In this document: piece by piece, positions 8,073 through 16,140 of the stretch
How the letters are laid out: each line of letters starts with the position of its first letter
Position numbering within the stretch: the first letter of the stretch is position 1
Assembly: GCA_964538885.1 (NCBI GenBank)
Contig: CAZIHR010000046.1
Location: forward strand, 1 to 29,838
Origin: JAPOPJ01 sp964538885
GTDB taxonomy: Archaea > Thermoproteota > Nitrososphaeria > Nitrososphaerales > Nitrosopumilaceae
Reading direction: 5' to 3'
DNA length: 29,838 nt
The notes under the pieces: generated by a model
Database searches by the model: none
Seen by the model: the letters and a program-made list of their open reading frames with translations, nothing else
Told to the model about the DNA's origin: nothing
Program-made: the position numbers and the translations under genes

Positions 8073-9530
8073 CTAGCTTGCAAGAGATTCAATCTTTTTG
8101 TATGACTCCTCAAGTGTACTGTGGAGCTTCTTGTGCCAGTCCTCAAATCCGGCAGGATCTTTTGGGTATTCATTGTAGTGGTTCACAAGCCACTTGTTCT
8201 TCTCTGATGTATATTTGAGGCCCTCAGCTACAGTCTTGTTCATGATTCCCCTGATCATCATACCTATCTTTCCCAATCCGGAAAAGTCTGGATGCTCTCC
8301 CTTACTTATGGACTCAACATCAAGGTTTCCCAGAAAATGTTTCATTCCGTAACTGATCTGCTCGTTTGTCAAAGTTTGAACCAGTCTCCTAAAGAGCTCA
8401 AGTCCGGCTGTCTTGTAGCCGTACTCTTCAATAAAGTCAATGTTGTACTGCCATAGTCCCTTCTCAGAGACATCTCCTGCTTGAATTGCTTGCACCACGT
8501 TTTTTCCTGCAATGGTTCCCGCTATGAGAGCTGGTCCTATGCCTCCGGCATCAATAGGCTTTGGCATCCATGCCGCGTCCCCCACCATCATATAACCAGC
8601 TGCCACCATGCAATCATTCTGCCTTCTTACTGATACCTGAAATATACCCGAGTTGTTGTTGGTATCATCAACATCCTCGGAGAGTCTCGGATTTTTGATT
8701 GCTTTATTTCTTTGAAGGTACTCCTTCATCAGCGACTCTACATTGTCCTTTTTGCCAAATCTACTGTTTCTTTTTTCCAGCAACGATTTTTCAACTCCGA
8801 GTCCAATGTTTACCTTCGACTCTCCCTTGGGAAATACCCAGCCATATCCCCCCGGTGCTATATCTTGATCCAAATGTATGATGCAATAGTCCGGATCAAA
8901 TTCACTGAGATCCGTCTCTCCTTGCTCAAAGTACATTATATATCTCCCAGTAGATTCCAGATCACGTCTGTCTATCTTTCTTTCAACTTTGGTGGAATTT
9001 TGTAGTTGGTTCCTGAGCATTGATGTTACTCCAGTACAGTCAACTACTATCTTGGCTGTTTTCATGTATGGTTGTTTGGTCTTATTGTCTATTCCTTTGA
9101 CACCAGTTACTTGTTGTTCCTCATAGGTCAGTCCAGTTAGGTTGATACCAAAATCAAACTCTACTCCCATATCTTGTGCTCTTTTATTTTGAATTTGAGG
9201 GAGCATTTGTCTATTAAGCATGTATCCTGCACCATCAAATGGTATTGCAGTTTCTCTATCTGGCGAAAACGCCATGACTCCTTTTACATGGTGTTCTATC
9301 TCTGGTTCTGTCCACCTCACCTTGATTCTGTCGGTCATAAAGTCAACTGCCTCTTTTGAACATGCGTCTCCACACGTCCATCCACTCATGGACTTTCTAC
9401 CAGAAACAATTTCTAAATTCCTATCAATTGACAGTATCTTCAAGCCCTGATTGGAATAGTATGATATTGCCTGTGCCACAATTGTACCTGTCAGGCCACC
9501 ACCTGCCACTATAACGTCATAGTCTACCAC
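8073..9530 (-). CDS. geranylgeranyl reductase family FAD-dependent oxidoreductase
   Basis: Members of this family saturate the isoprenoid chains of archaeal ether lipids, quinones or related prenyl groups, using FAD. The N-terminus carries the dinucleotide-binding VIVAGGGLTGT, then GWTCGDAC with two Cys in the position of the family's active-site Cys region. GYGWVFPKG lies near residue 235, and the second FAD motif GDAAWMPKPIDAGGIGPAL around 325-345. Total length is about 485 residues, somewhat long for the family because of a helical C-terminus. A TTG at 9539 would also be in frame. I prefer the GTG at 9530 because a TATA-like sequence at about 9553-9563 lies 28 bp upstream of it. Exact substrate is not determined. 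Confidence 0.88.
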   Translation of the reverse strand: MVDYDVIVAGGGLTGTIVAQAISYYSNQGLKILSIDRNLEIVSGRKSMSGWTCGDACSKEAVDFMTDRIKVRWTEPEIEHHVKGVMAFSPDRETAIPFDGAGYMLNRQMLPQIQNKRAQDMGVEFDFGINLTGLTYEEQQVTGVKGIDNKTKQPYMKTAKIVVDCTGVTSMLRNQLQNSTKVERKIDRRDLESTGRYIMYFEQGETDLSEFDPDYCIIHLDQDIAPGGYGWVFPKGESKVNIGLGVEKSLLEKRNSRFGKKDNVESLMKEYLQRNKAIKNPRLSEDVDDTNNNSGIFQVSVRRQNDCMVAAGYMMVGDAAWMPKPIDAGGIGPALIAGTIAGKNVVQAIQAGDVSEKGLWQYNIDFIEEYGYKTAGLELFRRLVQTLTNEQISYGMKHFLGNLDVESISKGEHPDFSGLGKIGMMIRGIMNKTVAEGLKYTSEKNKWLVNHYNEYPKDPAGFEDWHKKLHSTLEESYKKIESLAS

Positions 9531-9532
9531 AA

Positions 9533-9689
9533 TTAGCAACTATGTATGTCATTATTTAAAATAATGTGCAGAATGTGTGGCTCTACGAGTTTTCCTGCAT
9601 GATATGTGCCTATCTTTTTTTTCAGCTTGTACCATAACTCTGATAATTCGTGCTTGAATTTTGGGGTCGGTTCGTCGCGGCATCCTCAT
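9533..9689 (-). pseudogene. small ORF with apparent frameshift near its start, upstream of the reductase gene
   Basis: On the minus strand a frame ending with TAA at 9535-9533 reads as a plausible compact protein (PTPKFKHELSELWYKLKKKI, then GTYHAGKLVEPHI and HIILNN). It has no ATG, GTG or TTG before an in-frame TGA. An ATG at 9689-9687 lies in another frame. Removing one G from the GG at about 9684-9685 would join it to this frame and give a 51-residue protein. The stop is 2 bp before the GTG of the reductase, as in an operon, and a TATA-like sequence sits near 9731-9740. It may be a decayed gene, a sequencing error, or chance. I do not recognise the protein. Confidence 0.3.
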
Positions 9690-9770
9690 GGCTTGAGCTC
9701 AGACTGGAGCGGCTATTATTTCCTCATTCCCAAATAAATCGTCCACTTGTTGCTATTTAATCTAGTCGAA

Positions 9771-10190
9771 CTATTGGAAAATTTTCTTGAATGTATTTGA
9801 TGCGTCCTTTTTGTTGTATATGGGTATCTGGATTATGAATCTGATTGCATCTTTTTCGGCAAATCGTATGTTGCCTGCAAGAAATTCTTGCTTGCTCAAT
9901 CTGATATGAAATTTTGAACCAACTGTTCTCTCTGTCATCTCACTTGTCATTGCATGTTTCTGAGATGTGGTCATCTTTCCCAACAGCACCTTGAGTGTTA
10001 CCTCTGCTTGTCTCTTTTGCAACTTGGCACCTAGTAATGTGATGGGGTTTCCATAATGTCCGGTGGTGTGTTGTGTTGACAATTCTCTCTCTTCCAATTC
10101 AAGAATGTCATAAAATGCGTTGAAGAATTTTGAGATATCTTCAGTTGCATGCACTATTACATCCACGGTAATTTGTAGTGAGTCTGCCAT
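9771..10190 (-). CDS. COG1325-type RNA-binding protein (predicted exosome-associated)
   Basis: The 139-residue protein starts with an ITVDVIVHATEDISKFFNAF segment and has a middle GNPITLLGAKL, the pattern of archaeal COG1325 proteins. These have a ribosomal-protein-L5-like fold and are predicted to be RNA-binding and linked to the exosome or RNase P gene neighbourhoods. The C-terminus (RFIIQIPIYNKKDA) is basic. It lies 24 bp downstream of the S3Ae gene in the same direction, so the two are probably one transcript, which is consistent with a translation or RNA-processing role. Biochemical function is not established. Confidence 0.75.
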   Translation of the reverse strand: MADSLQITVDVIVHATEDISKFFNAFYDILELEERELSTQHTTGHYGNPITLLGAKLQKRQAEVTLKVLLGKMTTSQKHAMTSEMTERTVGSKFHIRLSKQEFLAGNIRFAEKDAIRFIIQIPIYNKKDASNTFKKIFQ

Positions 10191-10214
10191 GGGCAGCTAA
10201 ACGTCCTGCTGCAT

Positions 10215-10826
10215 TTATGCTTCTAGTAGGGCAATCTCCTTTTCTGCAGTTCTGATCAGTTTCACCTTCTCTAGTCCCACATGTCTTATCTTGATTACCT
10301 TCTTGAAGGCAGCCATTATGTCTGAATCTATCTTTCTGTAGCATGCAGACTGGACAAACTGTTCAATCGTCATGCTGGGAATGGTCTTCTCAATTATATC
10401 TCTTGTAATTAATCGCAGGGCGTGTTTTCTGGATGTGTTGAGCTGTCTGTGCGTTAATGCAATTACCTTGACTCTGAAGATGTAGCCGTCCTTTGTCTTG
10501 ACATCCGTGATAAAGTTGATCTTTGAGGAACCGCGCCTGACCAAGCTGCGTAGATATTCCTTCGAGTACTCGAATCGCTTGAATATGGTGGATGCCTTGT
10601 TTCCATCCACCTTGTCAATCTGGAAATAGATCTTGAATTGGTTGTTTGCAGGATCTCCTTTTATTATATCATGTAAAGTAACTTCTAAAATTCTACCTTC
10701 TGCAGTCTTGTCATCAGTAATTGGAATGTACGCAAGATGTGCGTTGTTGAATGATTCTGGAGCTTTGATGGAGATCCAGCGTTTCTCCCTCCACTTGTCT
10801 TTTACGCGACCTTTCCTACGTGCCAA
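10215..10826 (-). CDS. rps3ae: 30S ribosomal protein S3Ae (eS1)
   Basis: Archaeal and eukaryotic-type small-subunit protein eS1, 203 residues, the usual archaeal length. The N-terminus ARRKGRVKDKWREKRWISIK and the core motif LRSLVRRGSSKIN are typical, as is RVKVIALTHRQ. The start is TTG at 10826-10824. The TATA sequence CTTATATTTT at about 10846-10855 is 25 bp upstream, so the mRNA is probably leaderless, and the annotated start is well supported despite the rare codon. Followed by the COG1325 gene in the same transcription unit. Confidence 0.96.
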   Translation of the reverse strand: MARRKGRVKDKWREKRWISIKAPESFNNAHLAYIPITDDKTAEGRILEVTLHDIIKGDPANNQFKIYFQIDKVDGNKASTIFKRFEYSKEYLRSLVRRGSSKINFITDVKTKDGYIFRVKVIALTHRQLNTSRKHALRLITRDIIEKTIPSMTIEQFVQSACYRKIDSDIMAAFKKVIKIRHVGLEKVKLIRTAEKEIALLEA

Positions 10827-11152
10827 TTACTATCGACCTTAGAATCCAAAATATAAGGGTATGTAGGCTTTGTCCAAATTTTGTAGAATGTGAAAAGTAG
10901 GTTCGTATTACCATCTATATTGGGTGAACCAAAACAAAATAGTATACGCTGAAACTATAATATGAAAAATATATCAGCTGTGGCAGGATGTGCAACGAGT
11001 AGTTGCTGTGTTGATTATATCTATATTTAGTATGTCGCGGGCTCAACTATAATGAAAATACGAGCCCAAATTGTCGATATCTCAAATTTGATTTAATGCA
11101 CATTTGGGTTGACTGGATATTGTCTCAAAAAATAAAATAAGAAAAATGTTGG
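10827..11152. other. intergenic region between rps3ae and the small membrane protein gene
   Basis: No protein-coding frame is convincing. The left end holds the rps3ae promoter. Near 11037-11071, GGGCTC and GAGCCC form a 6-bp stem over a 17-base loop. The right end holds the T-rich 3' sequence (minus strand) of the membrane protein gene at 11153-11485, containing AACCAACATTTTTCTTATTTT at about 11128-11151. Confidence 0.5.
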
Positions 11153-11485
11153 TTATCCTCTTCCCATTGCCGCGTACTTGCCAGACCTGCCTCTTATTAA
11201 AAAGGCCGCTGCAATTCCGCCAAACACCGCACCTGCAATCACTGCTGCTCCCAACACACCGTTTGCATCAAGGTATGGTGTACCAGAACCTGCACCTGGA
11301 TTGGATTCTACGGTTGCAATTCTGCTTGCTTGGATTTCAAGTGCCTCTTCTAGAGTGTACTTGCCAGTCTCTCCCCCAGAACCGACATTTCCCATATATG
11401 TGGCAAAGGCAACTGTCGATTCGGCATGGTAACCGATGGCAAATACAGCAATCAAAGATGCTACTAATGCTAGTTTCTTATTCAT
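11153..11485 (-). CDS. small exported membrane protein; possible AMO-associated subunit
   Basis: The 110-residue protein has a signal peptide (about 1-28, hydrophobic core at 5-18, small residues before the cut), a short polar outer part rich in Gly with an acidic helix at 44-60, one membrane helix at about 75-97, and a basic tail RGRSGKYAAMGRG that should stay in the cytoplasm. No catalytic motif. Its 3' sequence resembles those after amoA, amoB and amoX, which suggests strong expression. Small, thaumarchaeal-specific membrane proteins AmoY and AmoZ have been reported as extra AMO subunits linked to amo genes; this one, 4 kb from amoC, is a candidate, but I cannot confirm it from sequence. 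A TATA-like TTAAATAAG is at about 11519-11528. Confidence 0.7.
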   Translation of the reverse strand: MNKKLALVASLIAVFAIGYHAESTVAFATYMGNVGSGGETGKYTLEEALEIQASRIATVESNPGAGSGTPYLDANGVLGAAVIAGAVFGGIAAAFLIRGRSGKYAAMGRG

Positions 11486-11622
11486 AGCGTTTACCTGATT
11501 AACTGATGGCGTGCATACTTATTTAACCTTTATTCTGAACTTGTCGTTTTGGGCTTGCCATGCCTGAATACCTAATTTTTAGTACAAGCAACGTTTAATT
11601 TTGCTCTAAATACAGTCATTGT

Positions 11623-12072
11623 ATGGGCAGAATGCATACACACAGGCACGGAAAATCACACTCTATCAGGCCTGCCACACTACTTTTGCCACCGTGGATC
11701 TCACAAACTAAAAAGGACGTTGAGGAACTGGTGGTAAAGTATGCAAAAGATGGCTTGACTCCGAGCCAAATCGGAATCAAACTGAGGGATCAGCACTCCA
11801 TACCTCTGGTCAAGCAAGTTACAAAGAAGACTGTGGGCAAGATACTCAAAGAGAATGAGCTGACCACAGAGATGCCAGAAGATCTGGAAAACATTGTAAA
11901 AAAGGCAGTAGGTCTACAAAAACACCTCAAAGCAAATAGAGGCGACAGGAGAAACGTCAGATCTCTTGAGCTGATAGAAGCCAAGGTGCACCGGCTATCA
12001 ACTTATTACAAAAGAATAGATCGAATACCTAAAAATTGGAAATATAAGTCAGTGGTGGCCCAACTAGAGTGA
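11623..12072 (+). CDS. rps15: 30S ribosomal protein S15
   Basis: The 149-residue archaeal-type S15 (uS15) has the N-terminal extension found in archaea and eukaryotes (GRMHTHRHGKSHSIRP) and the core helices ending in LEAKVHRLSTYYKR-like sequence. The protein binds 16S rRNA early in small-subunit assembly. A TATA-like GTTTAATTTT about 26 bp before the ATG supports the start. Its TGA at 12070-12072 overlaps the ATG of the DHH nuclease gene by one base, the first link in a chain of overlapping genes reaching serS. Confidence 0.96.
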   Translation: MGRMHTHRHGKSHSIRPATLLLPPWISQTKKDVEELVVKYAKDGLTPSQIGIKLRDQHSIPLVKQVTKKTVGKILKENELTTEMPEDLENIVKKAVGLQKHLKANRGDRRNVRSLELIEAKVHRLSTYYKRIDRIPKNWKYKSVVAQLE

Positions 12073-13493
12073 TGTCAGGATCTCTGGGCGAGTCACTCTC
12101 ATTTTTCAAAGATAAAGTTTCTGAGTGTGTCAAATCTCAAAGATCTATCTTGGTGCTGACTCACATGGATTGTGACGGACTGGCATCGGGAAGCATCATT
12201 GCAAAAGCACTCTTCAGAGATGGGGCAAGATGTACAATCAGGACTACAAAAGAGTTTAATGTCAATACTGCAGAGGCGTTGGGAAAGGATCCTCGCGACT
12301 TTTACATAATTGCGGATCTTGGTGGGGGCTTTGCGGGGGAACTAGATGCAAAGTTGGGCCACGAGTGGATTGTCTTAGATCATCATCAGATTCCTGATGA
12401 GGAGATGGACAACCCAAGAGTCATAAATGCTTGGAAGTATGGCATTGATGGGGGAACTGAGATCTGTGCCGGAGGGATGGCATATATGGCAGCTAACACT
12501 CTGGATGAAAAAAACTCTGACTTGTCTGCTATTGCAGTTGTTGCTGCTTTGGGAGACAGACAAGACAGGGGCGAAAAAAAATCATTTATTGGAAAAAACT
12601 CAGAGATTGCAGCTACTGCCAAAGAAGAAGGATTGCTTGACATGAACCTTGATCTGATGCTTGTGGGCAGGGAGACTAGGGCACTTTCAGATGCACTGGC
12701 ATTTACTTCGCAGCCATTCATAGAAGGACTCACATGGAACAGGGATGCGTGTCTTGCACTACTTAATTCGGCCGGAATCCAACTCAAAGATGGTGGGAGA
12801 TGGAGAGTACCTGCAGAGCTGACCGAAGATGAAAAGAGGACAGTTATGGAGGCAATCGCCAAAGTCACTTCTGGTAGGAATGCAACGGAGATCATGTCTG
12901 ATCTTATAGGATTCACATACACATTTCCCAGAGAGGACGGGAAAAGTTTTCTGCGAGATGGGAGAGAGTTTTCCACGATGCTTAACTCATGCGGCAGAAT
13001 AGGCAGATCTGGTGCAGGGATCGCCATATGTATGGGAGACAGGAATAGACTGATGCGCGAGGGAGAAGAGATCCTCGTGGAATATAGGAAGATGATCAGA
13101 GATTACATGAACAGACTGTCAAATGAGAGATGGCGGATCTCAGTAAGCGGTACATGTGTAATGGTCAACGGAGAAGGTGTTGTGCCAGAGACCATGACTG
13201 GAACCATCTCGTCACTTATTGCGGGCTCGCCAAAAAATGCCGGCAAGATTGTAATATTGAGGACTGACTCTGAAGAGAATACTGTCAAGTTCTCCTCGCG
13301 AAAGTCGCTTGGCTGCAAGTCCGATATCAATCTCAGCGAACTGATGAGGACCGGTGCAGAGAAGCTGGATGGTGTTGGTGGCGGACACGATGCTGCAGCG
13401 GGGGCCAAAATAACTAAAGACAAATTGGACAAGTTCCTTGACTATTTGGAAGTAAATGTCGTTAACGTGTCGGGTCAGGATAACACTGGATAG
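12072..13493 (+). CDS. DHH-family RecJ-like single-strand exonuclease
   Basis: Archaeal RecJ-like phosphoesterase (COG0608; some members are the GINS-associated nuclease GAN). About 473 residues. Motif I is THMDCDGLASG (Asp33, Asp35), the namesake motif is VLDHHQIPDEE (DHH at 103-105), and the C-terminal DHHA1 domain ends with GVGGGHDAAAGAKI. These coordinate two metal ions for 5'-3' hydrolysis of single-stranded nucleic acid. The ATG at 12072 overlaps the S15 stop; a GTG one codon earlier at 12069 is also in frame. Its 3' end overlaps pcc1 by 38 bp. Association with S15 suggests a replication/translation housekeeping cluster. DNA versus RNA specificity is not shown. Confidence 0.9.
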   Translation: MSGSLGESLSFFKDKVSECVKSQRSILVLTHMDCDGLASGSIIAKALFRDGARCTIRTTKEFNVNTAEALGKDPRDFYIIADLGGGFAGELDAKLGHEWIVLDHHQIPDEEMDNPRVINAWKYGIDGGTEICAGGMAYMAANTLDEKNSDLSAIAVVAALGDRQDRGEKKSFIGKNSEIAATAKEEGLLDMNLDLMLVGRETRALSDALAFTSQPFIEGLTWNRDACLALLNSAGIQLKDGGRWRVPAELTEDEKRTVMEAIAKVTSGRNATEIMSDLIGFTYTFPREDGKSFLRDGREFSTMLNSCGRIGRSGAGIAICMGDRNRLMREGEEILVEYRKMIRDYMNRLSNERWRISVSGTCVMVNGEGVVPETMTGTISSLIAGSPKNAGKIVILRTDSEENTVKFSSRKSLGCKSDINLSELMRTGAEKLDGVGGGHDAAAGAKITKDKLDKFLDYLEVNVVNVSGQDNTG

Positions 13494-13698
13494 TGTTTCA
13501 GGGCACAGAGCAAGGGCGGTCGAAAAGGCACTGGAGCCAGACAACGTCGATTTTCCCGAGAAATTGAGTCTCCATGTAGAAAATGTCAATGGCAAGTTAG
13601 TCTTTGACTTTGATAATCATGGGGACTTGGGGAAGCTCATAGGTACTATAGATGAGATGCTGGAACACATTCATGTCGCATTACGGGTGACAGAATAA
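13456..13698 (+). CDS. pcc1: KEOPS complex subunit Pcc1
   Basis: The 80-residue protein matches archaeal Pcc1, the dimerisation subunit of KEOPS, which installs t6A at position 37 of ANN-decoding tRNAs. The beginning CRVRITLDSV, the central ALEPDN and the end LVFDFDNHGDLGKLIGTIDEML are typical. The gene starts inside the DHH nuclease gene (38-bp overlap in another frame) and its TAA shares a base with the ATG of serS, so translation is strongly coupled. The role is unlikely to depend on neighbours; the position next to an aminoacyl-tRNA synthetase fits a tRNA theme. Confidence 0.88.
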   Translation: MSLTCRVRITLDSVSGHRARAVEKALEPDNVDFPEKLSLHVENVNGKLVFDFDNHGDLGKLIGTIDEMLEHIHVALRVTE

Positions 13699-14960
13699 TG
13701 CTGGATCCAGATATGCTTCAACAGGACCACGAAAGAGTACGAACGATGCTCAGAAATCGTGTAGTTGACTTTGATCTAGATGGTCTGGTGGATGCAGATA
13801 AGCAGCGTAGGGAGATGGTTGGCAAGACCGATGATGTAAGGGCCGAAAAAAACAAGATGGCACAACAAATTTCAGAGATGAAGAAGGCAGGAAAGGACAC
13901 CAATAGTGTCTTGGAGGCGATGGGCGCCATCTCGGCCAAGCTTGCAAGGTTGGAGGTGGAGCAAGAAAACATCCAGAAAAAATATGAACGACTTGCCTCC
14001 ACAGTACCAAATCTACTTGACGAGTCGGTGCCTGTGGGACGCGACCAGATGGCAAATGTGGAGGTGAGAAGGTGGGGAGACATTCCCAAATTTGACTTTG
14101 AAATAAGGGATCATGTTGACATGTCTGTACAATTGGGTTTAGTGGATCTGGAACGGGCAGCCAAGGTCTCAGGATCTCGCTTTTACTATCTGAGAAACGA
14201 TCTGGTCACACTCAATCATGCCCTGATCAGATATGCACTTGACTTTCTTGTGGAGAAGGGATATTCGCAGGTACAGCCACCATACATGATTAATCGAGAC
14301 TCGATGCAGGGAGCAGTGATTGCAGACGACTTTGAGGATGCCATCTATAAAATTGAGGGTGAGGATCTATTTTTGATTGGTACATCAGAGCATGCCATGG
14401 CTGCAATGCATGCAAATGAAATCATGGATGGCAAGGATCTGCCAATAAGATATGCGGGGGTCAGTCCATGTTTCCGAAAGGAGGCAGGCGCCCATGGCCG
14501 CGACCAGAAAGGGATCTTTCGGGTACATCAGTTTGAAAAAATAGAGCAGTTCATCTTTTCAAGGCCGGAGGACTCGAATGGTGAACATGAGAAGATGCTT
14601 GCAGTAGCCGAAGAGTTTTACCAGAACCTTGAGATACCTTACAGAGTGGTGTTGCTGTCTAGTGCCGACACTGGTAAGGTGTCTGCAAAGACATGGGATA
14701 TTGAGGCGTGGATGGCAGGGCAGAATGCATACAGGGAAGTCGTTTCATGTTCCAACTGTTGGGAATACCAAGCACGGCGGCTCAAGATCCGATTTCGTGA
14801 CAGGACAAATGATGACACCCAGTACATTCATACACTTAATGGCACTCTGGTGGCCACTACACGTATCATGGTTTCCATCATGGAGAACTTTCAGACTATA
14901 GATGGCCACATCGGGATCCCAAAAGTATTGAAACACTATATGAAGAAGGACACGATTTAG
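13698..14960 (+). CDS. serS: seryl-tRNA synthetase
   Basis: A 420-residue class II synthetase of the common (not methanogen-type) form. It charges tRNA-Ser and also tRNA-Sec where present. The N-terminal coiled-coil arm that grips the long variable arm of tRNA-Ser is at about 28-105, rich in Lys/Glu heptads. Motif 2 FRKEAGAHGRDQKGIFRVHQF lies near residues 258-278, and motif 3 has TLNGTLVATTRIMVSIMENF near 380. The ATG overlaps the last base of the pcc1 stop. It is the last gene of the S15-DHH-pcc1-serS unit; a small hairpin ACATC-TTTT-GATGT follows at about 14983-14996. Confidence 0.96.
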   Translation: MLDPDMLQQDHERVRTMLRNRVVDFDLDGLVDADKQRREMVGKTDDVRAEKNKMAQQISEMKKAGKDTNSVLEAMGAISAKLARLEVEQENIQKKYERLASTVPNLLDESVPVGRDQMANVEVRRWGDIPKFDFEIRDHVDMSVQLGLVDLERAAKVSGSRFYYLRNDLVTLNHALIRYALDFLVEKGYSQVQPPYMINRDSMQGAVIADDFEDAIYKIEGEDLFLIGTSEHAMAAMHANEIMDGKDLPIRYAGVSPCFRKEAGAHGRDQKGIFRVHQFEKIEQFIFSRPEDSNGEHEKMLAVAEEFYQNLEIPYRVVLLSSADTGKVSAKTWDIEAWMAGQNAYREVVSCSNCWEYQARRLKIRFRDRTNDDTQYIHTLNGTLVATTRIMVSIMENFQTIDGHIGIPKVLKHYMKKDTI

Positions 14961-15031
14961 GACACAATCGAGTTTTCCACGTCACATCTTTTGATGTCTC
15001 AAATTGTTGAGTAGATCAAAATAACAAAAAT

Positions 15032-15052
15032 TAAATGAAAAAGTGGTTAAAT
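15032..15052 (-). terminator. T-rich 3' sequence of the small three-helix protein gene
   Basis: On the minus strand, soon after the stop at 15069, the sequence reads CCACTTTTTCATTTAATTTTT. The core TTTTTCATT also follows amoA, amoB, amoX and two PEFG-CTERM genes. Archaeal transcription ends at such T-rich tracts without a hairpin. Confidence 0.4.
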
Positions 15053-15068
15053 TGTTTTCCTTCTCTTT

Positions 15069-15431
15069 CTAGTTGCCGACAAACAGCGAGATGAATATGG
15101 TACCAACAGCTACTGCTGCTACTACCCCTGCAATAAGACCATTGCTGTTCTTGTTAGAGCCTTCTTGCATGACTTTAACACAAAAGATGTAACCTATTGC
15201 TTCTATGATTGTGAGGACGATGAAGGCATAATGTCCACTAGGTGTAGGATATGCCCACGGATAATAAAAGTATCCCGCTGCCGTCCCGCCAAAAGTGGCC
15301 AACCATGCTGCTATGAAAGAGATGGTAATTACGCCGGTCATGTTTTCGACGCGTTTGCCAATCATGCGTTCTACATCTGCACTAGATGCACCGCCCGCGC
15401 CGCCTGAGCCGAATCCTTTTGGAAGAGTCAA
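15069..15431 (-). CDS. three-helix small membrane protein next to amoC; candidate AmoY/AmoZ
   Basis: The 120-residue protein has a Gly-rich N-terminus (GFGSGGAGGASSA), an amphipathic stretch, and three membrane helices at about 32-52, 66-86 and 97-117. It has no signal peptide and no redox motif. It lies directly downstream of amoC in the same direction, separated by the amoC terminator, and ends with the T-rich 3' motif shared by the amo genes. Recent work on Nitrososphaera reported extra AMO subunits AmoY and AmoZ, small membrane proteins unique to ammonia-oxidising archaea and linked to amo genes in streamlined genomes. Position and size fit, but I cannot say which one this is. The first codon is TTG at 15431, supported by a TATA-like CTTAAAAG at about 15457-15464. 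Confidence 0.72.
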   Translation of the reverse strand: MTLPKGFGSGGAGGASSADVERMIGKRVENMTGVITISFIAAWLATFGGTAAGYFYYPWAYPTPSGHYAFIVLTIIEAIGYIFCVKVMQEGSNKNSNGLIAGVVAAVAVGTIFISLFVGN

Positions 15432-15510
15432 TTTATTTGATACTAGCTCAGAATCCTTTTAAGTCTTTCTTAAATTGGTGGAATGAGTGCGATCTACGTT
15501 TGAAAGCGTG

Positions 15511-15540
15511 AAAATAAGAAAAAAATGTGCAAAAATGCAC
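15511..15540 (-). terminator. amoC terminator hairpin
   Basis: Read on the minus strand just after the amoC stop, GTGCA and TGCAC form a 5-bp stem over a four-base T loop, followed by a run of seven T and further T-rich sequence. It looks like an intrinsic terminator separating amoC from the small membrane protein gene. Confidence 0.55.
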
Positions 15541-15545
15541 CTTTT

Positions 15546-16109
15546 TTATGGGATTGCTCTGCTGTACAGCTTGCCTTCCAAGGCCATCTTGTACATCTCG
15601 GCAACGTATGGGTTCTCACCTGGAGTCTCTGCACCCAATTCTACTAGTCTGGCATATACTCTGACTACGTAGGCAAGGGCACCCATGAATGCGACTACCA
15701 CACCCATGTTGAACATCCAATGGTTTGGAACTGCAAATATCTCCTCTACAAACCAAAAGTGCCACATCTCGTTGATTCCTATGGTGAACATGGTTGCAAG
15801 ATAGCCTAGTATGGTCATCTTTAGTCCAGTGTTCATCGAGTTGTTTGGACCTCTGAGAATTGGTACCTTTCTATCATAGATTGCTACTGATGCCCATCCA
15901 AGTGGCAGTGCCACAAAGTGGGAGTACAACCACCAGTGTGCTGGTGTAAATGCACTATCTCTGATAGAGGTTTGATGAAGCGAACCATCAACAAAGTTGT
16001 CTACTTCTACTGATGCCGCAGTGGATCCCATAGCTATTACGATGAGCCAGATTTTTTTAAGTCTCTGGATCTCAACTTCTTTTGGAATTAATGCCGGCAT
16101 TTGTGCCAT
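15546..16109 (-). CDS. amoC: ammonia monooxygenase subunit C
   Basis: AmoC is an integral membrane subunit of archaeal ammonia monooxygenase, which oxidises ammonia to hydroxylamine. The protein from the ATG at 16109 has 187 residues, normal for archaea, with membrane helices at about 20-38, 60-78, 95-115 and 130-150. The copper-site ligands known from PmoC are present with the same spacing: Asp41, His45 and His58 (in FVDGSLHQTS and FTPAH). An in-frame ATG at 16151 would add 14 residues. I reject it because the TATA box at 16131-16140 lies inside that extension and 26 bp before 16109. Divergent from amoB, with 258 bp between the two starts. Confidence 0.97.
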   Translation of the reverse strand: MAQMPALIPKEVEIQRLKKIWLIVIAMGSTAASVEVDNFVDGSLHQTSIRDSAFTPAHWWLYSHFVALPLGWASVAIYDRKVPILRGPNNSMNTGLKMTILGYLATMFTIGINEMWHFWFVEEIFAVPNHWMFNMGVVVAFMGALAYVVRVYARLVELGAETPGENPYVAEMYKMALEGKLYSRAIP

Positions 16110-16130
16110 AGTATCAGTGGTGTACATTTG

Positions 16131-16140
16131 AAATATAAAG
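16131..16140 (-). promoter_or_regulatory. TATA box of amoC
   Basis: On the minus strand CTTTATATTT is centred 26 bp before the amoC ATG at 16109, predicting a leaderless or nearly leaderless mRNA. It settles the choice of the amoC start. Confidence 0.65.

Noticed and set aside
11146..11487. Plus-strand frames opposite the 110-residue membrane protein.
   Set aside because: The minus-strand frame has a proper signal peptide, membrane helix, promoter and terminator; the plus-strand ones do not.
12386..13027. 213-codon minus-strand frame.
   Set aside because: Antisense to the RecJ-like gene with intact DHH motifs; no promoter.
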